Below, piece after piece: positions 53,365 to 63,053 of a DNA stretch of 64,000 nt (its first letter is position 1; every line of letters begins with the position of its first letter). A program made the position numbers and the translations under genes. Under the pieces are notes generated by a model. That model made no database searches and had not been told where the DNA came from. It saw only the letters and a list, made by a program, of their open reading frames with translations. The DNA lies in the NCBI RefSeq assembly GCF_030296775.1, contig NZ_AP027742.1, positions 1,116,001-1,180,000 on the forward strand, given 5' to 3'. Source of the stretch: Claveliimonas bilis (GTDB lineage: Bacteria > Bacillota > Clostridia > Lachnospirales > Lachnospiraceae).

Positions 53365-54360
53365 ATGAACAATGAAGAAAGGAGAGCGCCGGATTTAGGC
53401 GGCGCAGACAAAGTTATGGGAAAAATATATACAAGTATGGAAGAAATGATCGGAAAAACACCTCTTATGGAAATACAGAGGATAGAGAAAGAGGAAAATT
53501 TAAAAGCCAGGATTCTGGTAAAACTGGAGCTGTTTAACCCGGCAGGGAGTATTAAGGACAGGGCAGCTCTTTCCATGCTGCTGGATGCGGAAAAAAGGGG
53601 ATTGATCAAACCGGGAGATACCATTATAGAGCCTACCAGCGGGAATACCGGCATCGGGCTGGCTGCTGCGGCTGCCTCAAGAGGGTATAAAGCAATCTTT
53701 ACTATGCCGGAGACAATGAGTGTGGAGAGACGGAAGCTTCTTGCGGGATACGGAGCCAGGATCGTGTTGACAGAAGGCGCAAAGGGAATGAGAGGAGCCA
53801 TTGAAAAAGCAGATGAGCTTGCCAGCACTATGGAAGGCGCAATTGTACTTGGACAGTTTGTAAATCCGGCCAATCCCAAGGCACACATGGAAACGACGGG
53901 ACCGGAAATCTGGGAGGATACAGATGGAAAAATTGATATCCTGGTGGCAGGCGTCGGAACCGGAGGAACTATCACCGGGACGGGAGCTTATCTGAAAGGG
54001 AAAAATCCGGATGTCCGTATTGTGGCGGTAGAACCGTCAGATTCTCCGGTACTTTCCGGCGGTATGCCGGGACCTCACGGTCTGCAGGGAATCGGAGCGG
54101 GATTTGTTCCGGATATACTGGATACAGAAATCTATGATGAAATTGTGAAAGTAGAAACGCCGGATGCCTATGCAGCGTCCAGAAAACTGGCGTTTTCACA
54201 GGGGATTTTGACAGGCATCAGCTCCGGTGCAGCCCTTCACGCTGCCATGGTTCTTGCAAAACGGCAGGAAAATCAGGGAAAGACTATTGTGGCGGTGCTT
54301 CCTGACACGGGAGAGAGATATCTGTCCACTCCGCTTTTTGAGGAATCATCAGGAGTTTAA
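53365..54360 (+). CDS. cysK: Cysteine synthase (O-acetylserine sulfhydrylase)
   Basis: The PLP lysine lies in [12 protein letters not shown], the substrate loop is [15 protein letters not shown], and the phosphate site is [12 protein letters not shown]. It joins sulfide to O-acetylserine. ATG 53365 gives 331 residues with a 17-residue extension over the family norm; ATG 53416 would give the usual length but has no ribosome binding site. In CymR-type control, CysK also acts as a co-repressor. Confidence 0.92.
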   Translation: MNNEERRAPDLGGADKVMGKIYTSMEEMIGKTPLMEIQRIEKEENLKARILVKLELFNPAGSIKDRAALSMLLDAEKRGLIKPGDTIIEPTSGNTGIGLAAAAASRGYKAIFTMPETMSVERRKLLAGYGARIVLTEGAKGMRGAIEKADELASTMEGAIVLGQFVNPANPKAHMETTGPEIWEDTDGKIDILVAGVGTGGTITGTGAYLKGKNPDVRIVAVEPSDSPVLSGGMPGPHGLQGIGAGFVPDILDTEIYDEIVKVETPDAYAASRKLAFSQGILTGISSGAALHAAMVLAKRQENQGKTIVAVLPDTGERYLSTPLFEESSGV

Positions 54361-54471
54361 TATCTTGATCAATGGCTTGACTCATCAATTTTTGAGGACT
54401 TGACTGGAAGGGCACCAGCGTGTAAAGTAAAAGTAATGTAATATACAAGTTTAGAAAAGCAGGAGAAAAGA

Positions 54472-56097
54472 ATGATTACTTTAACAGGAAAAAGAGTGTC
54501 TGAAGGAATTGTCATAGGGCGTCTTGTATTTTTTAACAGGGGTGAAAGAGAGATCCGTAAAATTTATGTAGAGGATGCGGAAAAAGAGCTGGTCCGGTTC
54601 CAGAAAGCGCGAAAAAGAGCAGCGTCAGAGCTGCAGGAGCTTTACGATGAGTCGGCGGGCGAGTTGGGTGAGGCCAATGCGATGATATTTGAAATGCAGC
54701 AGATGGTCCTGGAGGACGAGGAGTTTATCAATCCTGTGATCCGCACGATTACAGAACAGAAACTGAATGCGGAGTATGCGGTTAAAGTTTCCATAGAAAA
54801 TTTTCTTAAGGTCTTTTCTTCCAGAGCAGAAAGTTATGTTCGCGGTCATGAAGCGGATATTCATGATGTTGCCGCCAGAGTGTTAAGGATTCTGTCAAGA
54901 AGCCGAAAAGACAGAATGTTTATGGATGAACCATTTATCATGGCGGCCAGAGACCTCTACCCCAGTGAGGCTGTGAGGCTGGATAAATCGAAGGTTCTGG
55001 GATTTGTTACCATGTATGGTTCTATTAATTCTCATACGGCAGTGCTTGCCAGGACAAAGGGGATTCCATCTGTGATCGGAATCGGAGAAGCCCTGAAAAA
55101 GGACTATGAAGGAAAGATGGTCATTATTGACGGGTTTGACGGAAAGCTGTATATCGAGCCGGATCAGACAACAATGGAGAAGATGAAAGAAAAGAAAAAG
55201 CAGAATCTTCAGAAAGTAGAAACGCTGGAACGGCTGAAGGGGAAGGAAAATATTACACAGAGCGGTCAGAAAATAGACGTATGTGCCAATATCGGAAACC
55301 GTGAGGATATCGAAAAAGTATTGAGAAATGATGCCAATGGAATCGGGCTGTTCCGAAGTGAATTTCTTTACATGGAGTCAGGAGGACGTATGCCTACAGA
55401 GGAACAGCAGTTTCAGACATATAAGCTGGCAGCAGAAGCTATGGGAATGAAAAAAGTCATTATACGGACAGCTGATCTGGGAGGGGACAAACAGGCAGAA
55501 AGTCTGGATCTTTCCGGAGAGGGCAATCCGATGATGGGATACAGAGGCATAAGAATTTCTCTCGATAAGGAAGAAATGTTTAAAACTCAGCTTCGTGCTA
55601 TTCTTCGTGCGTCAGCTTTTGGCAATCTTGGCATTATGTTTCCGATGATCACATCTCTTGAGGAAGTGATAGCTGCCAAGAAAGTGTTGCAAAAGGCAAA
55701 GGATGAATTAAAGGAAGAAAAAACCGCTTACGACCAAAATATTAAAGTAGGTGTTATGATTGAAACACCGGCAGCCGTCATGATCAGCGGTGAACTGGCA
55801 AGAGAGGTGGATTTTTTCAGCATAGGTACAAATGATCTGACTCAGCATACTCTGGCCATGGACAGGACAAACCGGCGTCTGGCTGGATATTATAATCCGT
55901 ACCATCCGGCTCTGATCAAGATGATACGTATCGTCACTAATAATGTACATCTTGAAGGAAAGCACATCAGTATATGCGGAGATCTTGCAGCAGACACTTC
56001 TATGACGGAAACCTTTATTCAGATGGGAGTGGATGAGCTTTCGGTGTCTCCGGGTAAGGTTCTTCCGCTCAGGAAAAAGATCCGGGAGATCCGGTAA
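54472..56097 (+). CDS. ptsI: PTS enzyme I (phosphoenolpyruvate-protein phosphotransferase)
   Basis: The 541-residue protein has the HPr-binding N-domain, the phosphohistidine in NSHTAVLARTKGIPSVIG, the PEP-binding barrel (GIGLFRSEFLYM, GVMIETPAAVM, SIGTNDLTQHTLAMDR) and the C-terminal cysteine in ISICGDLAAD. It starts the sugar phosphotransfer chain. The residues before the active histidine (GSIN) differ from the usual GGRT. HPr is not adjacent. A clear terminator follows. Confidence 0.93.
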   Translation: MITLTGKRVSEGIVIGRLVFFNRGEREIRKIYVEDAEKELVRFQKARKRAASELQELYDESAGELGEANAMIFEMQQMVLEDEEFINPVIRTITEQKLNAEYAVKVSIENFLKVFSSRAESYVRGHEADIHDVAARVLRILSRSRKDRMFMDEPFIMAARDLYPSEAVRLDKSKVLGFVTMYGSINSHTAVLARTKGIPSVIGIGEALKKDYEGKMVIIDGFDGKLYIEPDQTTMEKMKEKKKQNLQKVETLERLKGKENITQSGQKIDVCANIGNREDIEKVLRNDANGIGLFRSEFLYMESGGRMPTEEQQFQTYKLAAEAMGMKKVIIRTADLGGDKQAESLDLSGEGNPMMGYRGIRISLDKEEMFKTQLRAILRASAFGNLGIMFPMITSLEEVIAAKKVLQKAKDELKEEKTAYDQNIKVGVMIETPAAVMISGELAREVDFFSIGTNDLTQHTLAMDRTNRRLAGYYNPYHPALIKMIRIVTNNVHLEGKHISICGDLAADTSMTETFIQMGVDELSVSPGKVLPLRKKIREIR

Positions 56098-56125
56098 TAA
56101 ATATTGATTATTATTTTTAACAGAT

Positions 56126-56154
56126 GGGTCCGTTTACTTTACGGACCCTTTTTG
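56126..56154 (+). terminator. Terminator after ptsI
   Basis: GGGTCCGT (56126-56133) pairs perfectly with ACGGACCC (56141-56148), followed by TTTTT. Confidence 0.9.
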
Positions 56155-56244
56155 TTACACTAAAGAGGTCAAATCTCTGAAGCAGACAACAGTTTACTTT
56201 GTGATTTGTGTGATACTAAAGGAAGAAAGAGAAGGAGGAGAAAT

Positions 56245-57627
56245 ATGTTAGAGAAGTTATTTAAGCTTCAGGAAAATGGAACAGATGTAAAAACAGAAAT
56301 TCTTGCCGGTATTACGACATTTATGACAATGGCATATATTCTTGCCGTAAATCCCAGTATTCTGGCGGCAGCCGGAATGGATCAGGGGGCAGTATTTACA
56401 GCCACAGCGTTGGCGGCGTTGATCGGAACCCTTTTGATGGCAGTCTTTGCCAATTACCCCTTTGCGCTTGCACCGGGAATGGGGCTGAATGCTTATTTTG
56501 CCTATACGGTTGTTCTGGGAATGGGGTATACGTGGCAGGTTGCTCTGACAGCCGTTTTTGTAGAGGGAATTATTTTTATCATTCTGTCCCTGACCAGTGT
56601 GCGGGAGGCGATTTTTAATGCGATTCCGCAGAATTTAAAAGCAGCTGTCAGCGTGGGAATCGGACTTTTTATTGCCTTTATCGGCCTGCAGAATGCTAAT
56701 ATTGTAGTAGGCGGCTCTACGCTGCTGGAACTGTATTCCCTGGACGGATACAATGCAGCCAACGGGGCGGAGGCGACGTTTCATGATGTGGGGATTACAG
56801 TGATCCTTGCCATTGTGGGCATCATTATTACAGGTATACTCGTGATCAGAAATATCAAAGGAAATATTCTCTGGGGAATACTTATTACCTGGATTTTGGG
56901 AATCATCTGTCAGATGACAGGAATTTATGTTCCAAATCCGGAAGCAGGATTTTACGGACTTCTCCCGGATTTCAGCAGCGGACTTTCCGTGCCGAGTCTG
57001 TCTCCGATTTTTGCAAAGATGGAATTTGAGGGTGTTTTTTCTCTGAATTTCCTTGTTGTTATTTTTGCATTCCTGTTTGTAGATATGTTTGATACTATTG
57101 GAACTTTGATCGGTGTATCTTCCAAGGCAAATATGCTGGATGAAAACGGAAGGCTGCCCCGCATTAAAGGAGCGCTGCTGGCAGATGCGGTGGCAACGAC
57201 AGCAGGAGCTGTTCTTGGTACTTCTACAACAACAACCTTTGTAGAGAGCGCTTCCGGTGTAACAGAAGGAGGAAGAACAGGGCTTACCGCCTTTACAACA
57301 GCTATTTTGTTTGGGCTTGCCTTATTCCTTTCGCCGATCTTTCTTGCCATTCCATCGTTTGCTACAGCTCCGGCTCTTGTAGTGGTAGGATTTTATATGC
57401 TGACTAATGTAGTCAATATTGATTTCAATGATCTAAGCGAAGCAATTCCCTGCTATATCTGTATTGGAGCAATGCCGTTTTTCTACAGTATATCAGAAGG
57501 GATTTCCATGGGAGTTATCTCTTATGTGGCGCTGAATCTCCTTTCCGGAAAAGTGAAGGAAAAGAAACTTAGCATATTAATGTACGTTCTTTCGGTTCTG
57601 TTTATTTTAAAATATATTTTCCTGTAG
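56245..57627 (+). CDS. NCS2-family purine permease (AzgA/PbuG-like)
   Basis: The 460-residue transporter has about 13 transmembrane segments and the family marks EILAGITTFMTMAYILAVNP, ALAPGMGLNAYFAYTV and GTSTTTTFVESASGVTEGGRTG. AzgA-type NCS2 carriers import hypoxanthine, guanine or adenine with protons. GAAGGAGGAG precedes ATG 56245. No purine riboswitch is evident in the 90 bases before it. Confidence 0.93.
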   Translation: MLEKLFKLQENGTDVKTEILAGITTFMTMAYILAVNPSILAAAGMDQGAVFTATALAALIGTLLMAVFANYPFALAPGMGLNAYFAYTVVLGMGYTWQVALTAVFVEGIIFIILSLTSVREAIFNAIPQNLKAAVSVGIGLFIAFIGLQNANIVVGGSTLLELYSLDGYNAANGAEATFHDVGITVILAIVGIIITGILVIRNIKGNILWGILITWILGIICQMTGIYVPNPEAGFYGLLPDFSSGLSVPSLSPIFAKMEFEGVFSLNFLVVIFAFLFVDMFDTIGTLIGVSSKANMLDENGRLPRIKGALLADAVATTAGAVLGTSTTTTFVESASGVTEGGRTGLTAFTTAILFGLALFLSPIFLAIPSFATAPALVVVGFYMLTNVVNIDFNDLSEAIPCYICIGAMPFFYSISEGISMGVISYVALNLLSGKVKEKKLSILMYVLSVLFILKYIFL

Positions 57628-57642
57628 GAGAGAAATGTTATC

Positions 57643-58758
57643 ATGAGGTATATGAAACCATCTTACTATGACAGTTTTCACTGTCTTGCAGATCAGTGCC
57701 CTGCTTCCTGCTGTGAGGGCTGGCAGATTATGATTGACGAAAAGTCCCTTAAGAGATACTGGAATTGGGACGGAAAACTTAGAGGGCGGCTTATCAACTC
57801 TATTGACTGGGAAGAAGGAGCTTTTTTGCAGTATGACAGGAAATGTGCCTTTTTAAATGAACAATTTTTGTGTGATCTCCAGGCAGAAGCAGGAGAAGAA
57901 GCACTGTGCAGCACATGCAGAGAGTATCCGAGACATGTGGAGGAATTTGAGGGAGTAAGAGAATACTCCCTCTCTTTGTCTTGTCCGGAGGCGGCGCGGA
58001 TCATGCTGACTGAAAAAGGGAAAAGTTCCTTTGTCCAGTGGGAGGACGAGAAGGAGGATGAGTTTGAGGAGGACTTTGATTTTCTCCTTTATACGAGACT
58101 TTTAGAGGCAAGAGAAATTCTGTTTTCTGTGATGGAAAAAGAAGAGGTCCCCTTCTCTGTGCGTATGGAAGAATGTCTGTTTTTTGCCGAAAGACTGCAG
58201 AAACTCCTGGAGGAGGGGGATTTTGCCGCTCTGGAAGAATGGACGGAAGGGTTTGCCTTTGACTGTAACAGAGGGAAAAATAGCATGGAAAAAAGGAAAG
58301 CGAAGCGGTTTGAGAATATGCAAAAAGGCTGGCAGATCCTTATGGAACTGGAACATCTGGAAATTTCCTGGGAGAAAAGGCTGCAGGATGTACAAAAGAG
58401 CTTATACCGGGAAGGAAAAGAGAGCTACGATGCATGTTATGGAAGCTTTGGCAAGGCAAGAGAGCAGGAAGACTTCGGAAGCCGTGAATGGGATAGGATG
58501 ATGGAAAAAATTGTGATTTTTTTCATTTATACCTATTTCTGCGGAGCTGTCTACGACGATGCAGTATATTCCAAGGTACTTCTGGCAGCCTTTTCGGCAG
58601 CGTGGATCGAGGAGTGTCTGATGGCAGAGTATAAAGAAAAAGGTAGGCTGCCAAAAGAGGAGGTCATTCGTATGGCTTATCAGTATGCCCGGGAGATCGA
58701 ACACTCCGATCAAAATTTAAATGCGCTGGAAGACTGGTTCTGGCAAATTTCCCACTAA
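57643..58758 (+). CDS. FliB-like lysine-N-methylase family protein
   Basis: The N-terminal half carries a cysteine-rich cluster: FHCLADQCPASCCEGW (about 12-28), then CAFLNEQFLC and CSTCREYPR. This pattern is the mark of the FliB family, named for methylation of flagellin lysines in Salmonella. No flagellar genes are in the window, so the target may be another protein. The 371-residue length is normal. It starts 15 bases after the permease stop and may share its transcript. Confidence 0.82.
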   Translation: MRYMKPSYYDSFHCLADQCPASCCEGWQIMIDEKSLKRYWNWDGKLRGRLINSIDWEEGAFLQYDRKCAFLNEQFLCDLQAEAGEEALCSTCREYPRHVEEFEGVREYSLSLSCPEAARIMLTEKGKSSFVQWEDEKEDEFEEDFDFLLYTRLLEAREILFSVMEKEEVPFSVRMEECLFFAERLQKLLEEGDFAALEEWTEGFAFDCNRGKNSMEKRKAKRFENMQKGWQILMELEHLEISWEKRLQDVQKSLYREGKESYDACYGSFGKAREQEDFGSREWDRMMEKIVIFFIYTYFCGAVYDDAVYSKVLLAAFSAAWIEECLMAEYKEKGRLPKEEVIRMAYQYAREIEHSDQNLNALEDWFWQISH

Positions 58759-58789
58759 TTATTTTAGATGGATAGTTTTTCTGGAAAAA

Positions 58790-58830
58790 GACAACTTTTT
58801 TGGGGAAATGTATGATAAAATAAAGTTGTC
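58790..58830. promoter_or_regulatory. 9-bp inverted repeat around the dsdA -10 region
   Basis: GACAACTTT (58790-58798) and AAAGTTGTC (58822-58830) are perfect inverse copies 23 bases apart, with a TATGAT-type -10 candidate at 58811-58816 between them. The arrangement suggests a regulator site for the D-serine dehydratase gene. Confidence 0.5.
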
Positions 58831-58860
58831 AGAAAAATGGAGAATGGAGGAAGTGCTGGA

Positions 58861-60174
58861 ATGGAAAAAGAGTATATGAAATTGCCGGTTGTGCAGGAAC
58901 TTGCAGCAGCCAAACAGACTGCATGGATCAATCCGAAGCTGCAGCCCTTTTCTGAAGTACGTCAAGAGATAGGCATGGCTGAAATTGACGATGCGAAAAG
59001 CAGGCTGGACAGGTTTGCTCCCTTTATCAGGAAATGCTTTCCGGAAACAGAAAAAGACGGGGGAATTATTGAATCTGCCTTAAGACCGATTCCGGAAATG
59101 CAGGAATACCTGGAGCATACCTTTCATACTTCTATTCCGGGACGGCTTTTGTTAAAGCAGGACAGCCATCTGGCCGTTGCAGGTTCTGTAAAAGCCAGGG
59201 GAGGTATATATGAAGTGCTGAAGCACACAGAAGATCTGGCGCTTCAGGCAGGAATTCTAAGACCTGGTGATGATTACGGAAAGCTGACAGAGCCGGAAGC
59301 AAGGGAATTTTTCTCGCAATATAAAGTTCAGGTGGGATCTACTGGAAATCTGGGACTTAGCATTGGAATGGCCAGTGCAGCCATCGGCTATCAAGTGATT
59401 GTTCATATGTCCGCAGATGCAAAACAGTGGAAGAAAGATATGTTAAGATCTCATGGCGTGACGGTTATGGAGTATGAGTCAGATTACAGTGAAGCGGTAA
59501 AAAACGGCAGACGTCAGTCGGATAAGGATCCCAAAAGTTATTTTATAGATGACGAAAATTCAGTAGATCTTTTTATGGGATATGCTGTGGCAGCTAAAAG
59601 GTTAAAGGGACAGCTGGAACAGCTGAATGTAGTTGTGGATGAGGATCATCCGTTGTTTGTATATATTCCCTGCGGTGTGGGAGGAGCGCCTGGCGGTGTT
59701 TCCTTTGGAATGAAGCAACTGTGGAAGGATAATGTGCATTGCTTTTTCGTGGAGCCTGTTCAGGCACCTTGCATGCTTCTTGGAATGGCGACAGGGCTTC
59801 ATAATAAGATCAGTGTCCAGGATATCGGTCTTACGGGGCTGACCCATGCAGACGGACTGGCAGTGGGACGTCCTTCCGGATTTGTGGGACGGGTTATGGC
59901 TCCTCTGCTTGGCGGTGAATTTACAGTGGATGACAAATGGCTGTATGAATACATGAGAGGACTTTTAAATACAGAAGGAATCTTTTTGGAACCGAGTGCA
60001 TGTGCATCTTTTGAGGGACCGATCCAGTTATTAAAATATGAAGAAACAAAAAAATATCTAAAAGAACATAATCTTGAAGGTAAGTTGGAAGATGCGGCGC
60101 ATATTGTATGGGCTACCGGAGGCCGGCTTGTGCCGGAAGAAGAGAGAGAAAAGTATAAAAATACTTATCTGTAG
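58861..60174 (+). CDS. dsdA: D-serine dehydratase
   Basis: The 437-residue PLP enzyme has the PLP lysine in AGSVKARGGIYEVL, SSTGNLGLSIG-type loop (VGSTGNLGLSIGMA) and VYIPCGVGGAPGGVSFG, all typical of DsdA. It converts D-serine to pyruvate and ammonia, removing a growth-inhibiting amino acid or using it as a nutrient. ATG 58861 follows a GGAGG site; an upstream in-frame ATG at 58837 lies before that site. Confidence 0.95.
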   Translation: MEKEYMKLPVVQELAAAKQTAWINPKLQPFSEVRQEIGMAEIDDAKSRLDRFAPFIRKCFPETEKDGGIIESALRPIPEMQEYLEHTFHTSIPGRLLLKQDSHLAVAGSVKARGGIYEVLKHTEDLALQAGILRPGDDYGKLTEPEAREFFSQYKVQVGSTGNLGLSIGMASAAIGYQVIVHMSADAKQWKKDMLRSHGVTVMEYESDYSEAVKNGRRQSDKDPKSYFIDDENSVDLFMGYAVAAKRLKGQLEQLNVVVDEDHPLFVYIPCGVGGAPGGVSFGMKQLWKDNVHCFFVEPVQAPCMLLGMATGLHNKISVQDIGLTGLTHADGLAVGRPSGFVGRVMAPLLGGEFTVDDKWLYEYMRGLLNTEGIFLEPSACASFEGPIQLLKYEETKKYLKEHNLEGKLEDAAHIVWATGGRLVPEEEREKYKNTYL

Positions 60175-60206
60175 TGAGTTGTAAAAGAAAAGATTGAGGA
60201 AAAACA

Positions 60207-60241
60207 GAAGAGAGCATCCTGGTTGCAGGACGCTCTCTTCT
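60207..60241. terminator. Shared terminator between dsdA and the convergent gene
   Basis: AGAGAGCATCCTG pairs with CAGGACGCTCTCT, with one mismatch. On the minus strand it is followed by TCTGTTTTT, making a terminator for the gene at 60273-61112; on the plus strand the T-run is weak. Confidence 0.6.
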
Positions 60242-60272
60242 GTTCAGTGAGAGTTCTATGGATGGAACTCTT

Positions 60273-61112
60273 TTAACGGGAAAAAATTCTTCTTAAAATG
60301 CAGCTGATGATTCCGGCGATGCACAAAGGAATCAAAGTGGCAGACAGGCTTCCGAAGATTTCCACAGCTCCGCTAAGTCCCGTGAGAGGTGCAGGAGAAG
60401 CCGGAATCAGTCCGGCAGTCATTCGCGCCAGATAAGAACCGGCGCCAGTGAGGATGAAGACAGACATGCCTCGGCCTGTATCTGCCTGATAACTTCTTCC
60501 ATTTTTGGAGGAGACCCGGGGACCGCTTAGGGACCAGAAAAAAGATAGAATTTCAAACAGCAGTACAAATACAGCAAAGGCGGCATAAGCTGCCATGACG
60601 TAGTTCTTTTCAGAAATTGCTGTGGAAGGGTTTCCATAGCTGGTAAGTCCTTCAAAGAAATGTGTTGCCAGTATATAGATGATCACAGCCAGTATAACAA
60701 GAGAGGCAATTTTGCAGATCATCCGGATGATGCTGGATACGGCTTTTGCTCCTGTTTGTACTGTCTTTTTAACAGGAGAAACGACATTAGGCCGGCGCCG
60801 GGATTTTTTCTTTTCCCTGGAGTCTTCCTGTTTCCGGTTGTTTTTGGAGCTTTTTTTCTTTTTGCTGTTACTGCTTTCTGTATCATCATCCCAGCCATCC
60901 TCTGTATCATCATCCCAAGTGCTGTCGTAATCATCCGCCCATTTGTCTGTTATGTCATCCCGTTCATTATCCAGAGAGCCGGTATCCTTTTCGGGAAAAG
61001 TATCATTAGGACGGATTGGGGGAAGTTCTTCTTCATAAACGACTTCAAAATCGTCTCCAAAAAGGTCATCGTATGTTTTATGGGAAGGATTTTCATATCT
61101 GTTTCTACTCAT
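60273..61112 (-). CDS. Acidic/basic-rich membrane protein of unknown function
   Basis: The 279-residue protein has a long cytoplasmic-looking N-terminus that first is acidic, with a near-repeat TWDDDTEDGWDDDTES (about 64-80), then basic (KKKKSSKNNRKQ, REKKKSRRR). Four hydrophobic segments follow (about 130-155, 170-195, 215-235, 255-275). I do not recognise a family. The DNA coding for the charged region is low complexity. It converges on dsdA. Confidence 0.7.
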   Translation of the reverse strand: MSRNRYENPSHKTYDDLFGDDFEVVYEEELPPIRPNDTFPEKDTGSLDNERDDITDKWADDYDSTWDDDTEDGWDDDTESSNSKKKKSSKNNRKQEDSREKKKSRRRPNVVSPVKKTVQTGAKAVSSIIRMICKIASLVILAVIIYILATHFFEGLTSYGNPSTAISEKNYVMAAYAAFAVFVLLFEILSFFWSLSGPRVSSKNGRSYQADTGRGMSVFILTGAGSYLARMTAGLIPASPAPLTGLSGAVEIFGSLSATLIPLCIAGIISCILRRIFSR

Positions 61113-61263
61113 CGATAAAGCCTCCTGTATTGTCCTTTTTATTCCATATATTTTATCGGCTTTTCAAAAGGGAATCAAGTCGGGAAGAAAAGCTTTAGAA
61201 AGATATAAGAAATTCTTTAGAGTTAGAACATGACTGTAATCTGAAGCAAAAGAATGTCCGCAA

Positions 61264-61298
61264 AAAAGAGTACTTCAATCTATTTGAAGCACTCTTTG
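61264..61298 (-). terminator. Terminator of the YerC-type gene
   Basis: An imperfect inverted repeat, AAAGAGTACTTCAA with TTGAAGCACTCTTT, has one mismatch. Read on the minus strand it ends in CTTTTTTGCG. It lies 48 bases after the stop of the gene at 61346. Confidence 0.65.
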
Positions 61299-61345
61299 TG
61301 TGTTTTCTGAAGCAGTCTTGTCCAAAATAAAATGCGTCCCGCCTT

Positions 61346-61633
61346 TTATTTATTAATTCTTTCAAATACCATATCGTATCCGTCATTTCCATAATTCAAC
61401 GAACGGTTTACTCTGCTGATCGTTGCAGTAGACGCACCTGTCTTTTCAGCAATTTCCAGGTAAGTTTTCTGATCTCTCAGCATTTTGGCAACCTCAAATC
61501 TCTGGGACAATGAAAGAAGTTCATTGATAGTGCAGATGTCTTCGAAGAAAGTATAGCATTCTTCCTTATCTTTCAAACTTAATATAGCGCTAAACAGATA
61601 GTCAACAGCTTCTGTTCTGATTTTTTTATTCAT
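61346..61633 (-). CDS. TrpR-like YerC/YecD family DNA-binding protein
   Basis: The 95-residue protein shows the TrpR-type helix-turn-helix: LSLSQRFEVAKMLRDQKTYL, EIAEKTGASTATISRVNRSL, NYGNDGY. YerC/YecD proteins are small regulators of unclear target in Firmicutes. The length is normal. It is followed in its direction of transcription by a terminator, so it is a single-gene unit. Confidence 0.92.
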   Translation of the reverse strand: MNKKIRTEAVDYLFSAILSLKDKEECYTFFEDICTINELLSLSQRFEVAKMLRDQKTYLEIAEKTGASTATISRVNRSLNYGNDGYDMVFERINK

Positions 61634-61753
61634 ATAATCTCTCCTCCGAACAAGAAATCATTTCCTATACATTTTAGCACACTAAATTCATAAAGTCCAT
61701 AGCTGATAAGGAATATTTCCTGGTTTCTCATGATGCGGAATATTTCTGGTTTC

Positions 61754-62473
61754 CTACCGATTTCTTTTCAGGATCCTGAGTAATTTTTCAAGAGAAGTGT
61801 TGGCGATCAGTTCCACAGGGAAATCAGCAGCCTTTAGTACCTTGTCGGAATATTCGGTATTTGCAATATCTACGTCAATATGAGCATCACTTCCGAGGGT
61901 AACCATGGTCCCATATTTTTTGCAGTATTTTAAAATTTCCAGGGCATTTTCCTGTGTGTTTGTGCGGTAACCACCCGGTCTTAGGGAAGAATTATTAATT
62001 TCCAGCAAAGTACCGGTCTCTTTGGCTGTTTTTGCCAGGATTTCATAATCAGCAGGAAATCTTCCATCATCAGGATGACCTATGATATCGATATAATCCT
62101 TATGCATGGCATTGACATAGGCTGCAGTATTTTGCTGAAGGCCGGCATCTTTGCCATAACATGGCGGGTGGATACTTGCGATTGTAATGTCGAGAGATTT
62201 TATTGTGCTTATTGGAAGGTCTACGTTTCCATGCTCATCCATAATATTTAATTCTGCTCCCAGCAAAAGTGGAATTTCATAGCGTTTCCGGGGAACAACT
62301 TTCAGATTTTGAAAATAATAAAGACAGCAGCTTCCCGGCATTTCCGGAGCGTGTTCCGTGATCGCAAGAGCTTCCAGCCCTTTTTCCAATGCTGTCTCCG
62401 CCATTTCCCTCATGGTGTTGTAGGCATGCCCGCTGGCAAGAGTGTGGGTGTGAGTATCTACTTTTATCTGCAT
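61754..62473 (-). CDS. PHP-domain phosphatase (YcdX-like)
   Basis: The 239-residue protein has the metal-binding motifs of the PHP fold: VDTHTHTLASGHAY at the start, ITEHAPEMPG, IASIHPP, IIGHPDDG and LGSDAHID. YcdX-type members are zinc-dependent phosphatases with broad or unknown substrates. The length matches the family. AAGGAGAAAAG precedes the start on the minus strand. Confidence 0.92.
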   Translation of the reverse strand: MQIKVDTHTHTLASGHAYNTMREMAETALEKGLEALAITEHAPEMPGSCCLYYFQNLKVVPRKRYEIPLLLGAELNIMDEHGNVDLPISTIKSLDITIASIHPPCYGKDAGLQQNTAAYVNAMHKDYIDIIGHPDDGRFPADYEILAKTAKETGTLLEINNSSLRPGGYRTNTQENALEILKYCKKYGTMVTLGSDAHIDVDIANTEYSDKVLKAADFPVELIANTSLEKLLRILKRNR

Positions 62474-62707
62474 TTCTTTTCTCCTTTATGAAAATTAGAA
62501 TATGTTAAAATATGTAATGAATAATATATGGAAATTTTTTCAGTTTTTATTATGCATGAATTTTTTGGGGTATGTCAAGATTACAAGATGAGAAAACAGT
62601 CCCTAAAAGCCTGCATTTATGGTCTGTTTTCTCACTTTATGTATATTTTCCGGCAGCAGGGAAAAGATGATAACAGAGAAATTATAAGAATACAGGAGAA
62701 ATGGCAT

Positions 62708-62986
62708 ATGATAGAACATGAACAGAAAATGAATGCAAAAGAACAGGCAAAGAAACAAGATGTTTCCGGCAGGTGCTTAGAGGATCGGAAGAAAAAAGAA
62801 GAGCAGCGCCGGAATCGCCGGATCATTGATTCGTATGACTATTTGAGCAGCGCAGCATCGGCGCAGGACTGTACAGGACTGATCCCGGCAGAACCAGAGA
62901 CAGAGGCGGAGAGGGAGTCTTATCAGGATCTCTATGAATATCAGTATCTGCCGCCTAAATTTCCACCGGAAAAGAAGGTATTTTAA
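62708..62986 (+). CDS. Small charged hypothetical protein
   Basis: ATG 62708 is preceded by AGGAGA and opens a 92-residue frame rich in Glu, Lys and Arg (HEQKMNAKEQAKKQ, EDRKKKEEQRRNRR), then an acidic and tyrosine-rich tail (YQDLYEYQYLPPKFPPEKK). It is probably soluble with a helical first half. No family is recognised. The frame is open further upstream to 62528, but those bases lack a ribosome binding site and have a non-coding look. Confidence 0.5.
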   Translation: MIEHEQKMNAKEQAKKQDVSGRCLEDRKKKEEQRRNRRIIDSYDYLSSAASAQDCTGLIPAEPETEAERESYQDLYEYQYLPPKFPPEKKVF

Positions 62987-63053
62987 ATCCGGCTGCGACA
63001 GACACATTCCACTTTTTTATGCATATAGTAAGGAAAAAAGGAATGTGATTATT

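Noticed and set aside
56150-56244. Purine riboswitch before the NCS2 permease
   Set aside because: The short leader lacks the three-helix pattern and conserved core of purine riboswitches.
60660-61118. Plus-strand open frame opposite the charged membrane protein
   Set aside because: It is the shadow of the low-complexity Asp/Lys-rich coding region on the minus strand and lacks a ribosome binding site.
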